Of a stretch of 64,000 nucleotides of DNA, positions 63,268 to 64,000 are shown piece after piece (within the stretch, counting starts at the first letter, position 1; the number at the start of each line of letters is the position of its first letter). The notes below the pieces were generated by a model, which was not told where the DNA came from, made no database searches, and was given only the letters and a program-made list of their open reading frames with translations. Location of the stretch: contig OY987234.1 in NCBI GenBank assembly GCA_963920705.1, forward strand, positions 7,141,851 through 7,205,850, written 5' to 3'. The stretch is from Odiellus spinosus (Eukaryota > Arthropoda > Arachnida > Opiliones > Phalangiidae). Made by a program: the position numbers and the translations under genes.

Positions 63268-63450
63268 TCGGCCCAATGGGAAATTCGGTCTATGGGGGAT
63301 TCGGTTCAGCGGGATTCGGTTCAGCGGGATTTCGGTTCAATGGGAATTCGGTGCATTGGGCTCGGTCGGCCAAGATTCGGTTGATTGGGACTATTTATTT
63401 TTTATTTCGGACCAATGGGAATTCGGTCCAATAGGATTCTATTCAATGGG
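63268..63450. repeat. 15-bp minisatellite, right array (inverted)
   Basis: Units related to ATTCGGTTCAATGGG, the reverse complement of the left array's theme, more diverged and irregular (13-20 bp). Together with the left array it forms a loose palindrome around the telomere-type repeat. Confidence 0.85.
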
Positions 63451-64000
63451 TATATACCATTACATCAGACTGATTTCTTAACATTAAATATATTCAATTG
63501 TACAGCGATAATGGCGATGGATAGGATATGATAATTAAAGACCGGGGGTGGGGGAAAACAATCGTACACGACGATTTTAATCGGTTTTCGGATTAACAGC
63601 GTCTTTGTAATTAAAGAATCAATATTGAACGTCATATTGAGACCAATAGATATTATTATAGTAACTGTAGACAGAGTAGAGGGAGGCAGCAAGGGAGACA
63701 TTGAAACGTCAGAGGTTTCTATCTCTCACCTTGGTGTCATCCTCCTTAGTGAGGGAGCTACAGTATTCGCCATTACAAGCGCTCCCCCAGAAAGGGGGTT
63801 CCAAGACGTCAGGCTTTCTTTCCACCTTGGCTCTCTGCTGTCTCCCTATAGCGCCGGCCCATAGATGAAATATGACGTCAAAGTTACCTTATTGGCCAGG
63901 CAATCCCAATGCAAACCTACGCAGTCTCGCGGCTTAATTAGCATGACGAAACGCATTGTGTTTCAGTTTCTCGGGCCTTAGATGGCGCTCTATTTTTTGG
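63451..64000. other. end of window, no gene seen
   Basis: From about 63680 the DNA is GC-richer and contains a GGCAGCAAGGGAGAC-like segment with a loose inverted counterpart (CTCTGCTGTCTCCC) about 150 bp later. A 79-codon frame there uses a TTG start. I recognise nothing, but the composition change could mark an exon or another repeat running off the window. Confidence 0.35.

Overview
The window looks like non-coding DNA, intergenic and/or intronic, from a eukaryotic nuclear genome. It is AT-rich. No open frame exceeds 137 codons, and there is no operon-like packing, no recognisable rRNA or tRNA and no strong protein family. What dominates is microsatellites, minisatellites and many short non-autonomous DNA transposons (MITE and foldback types). 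A run of seven TAACC units (the TTAGG telomere motif of most insects and many other arthropods) and abundant CpG suggest an arthropod, perhaps an insect. That placement is an inference, and I cannot name the species.

Layout. At 1-10.3 kb there is mostly unique AT-rich DNA with two MITE families (A at 1955, C at 5963) and a G foldback at 4733 split by a family B MITE. At 10.29-10.48 kb a 21/18-bp tandem repeat lies just upstream of the best coding candidate, a 104-nt possible first exon at 10569-10672 with a GTAAGC donor. At 12-14.9 kb there is a nest of elements: family A at 12197, a TTAA-flanked element E1 at 12979-13898 carrying the CAGGGTG-ended element F1 with an exact 6-bp target duplication, and palindrome G2. 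At 14895-16878 there is a 1984-bp foldback with arms of about 665 bp and a TGTG flanking repeat.

17-36 kb is sparse: an (AT)n run, palindromes at 22.9 and 32.5 kb, a 25-bp tandem repeat at 24.87 kb, a possible coding ORF at 27271, element D1 with a nested A-type MITE at 28.4-29.1 kb, and C2 at 29.4 kb. 36.4-42.8 kb holds a 35-bp minisatellite and elements E2, B2, F2, D2 and a partial A copy. 45.7-50.2 kb is an almost continuous repeat block: a foldback with a perfect 19-bp hairpin core, a satellite of about 24 units that changes from 91 to 100 bp, and a 1470-bp foldback whose 321-bp arms appear identical. 51-62.7 kb is mostly unique with a few MITEs. 62.99-63.45 kb has (TAACC)7 between two 15-bp minisatellite arrays in opposite orientation.

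No set of cooperating genes is visible. The coherent story is repeat biology. Three TTAA-flanked families (C, D, E) with similar first bases, and two families (A, B) sharing an AAGSCRCGTT start, suggest a small number of transposases acting in trans from elsewhere in the genome. Nesting gives a relative order of insertion at four sites.
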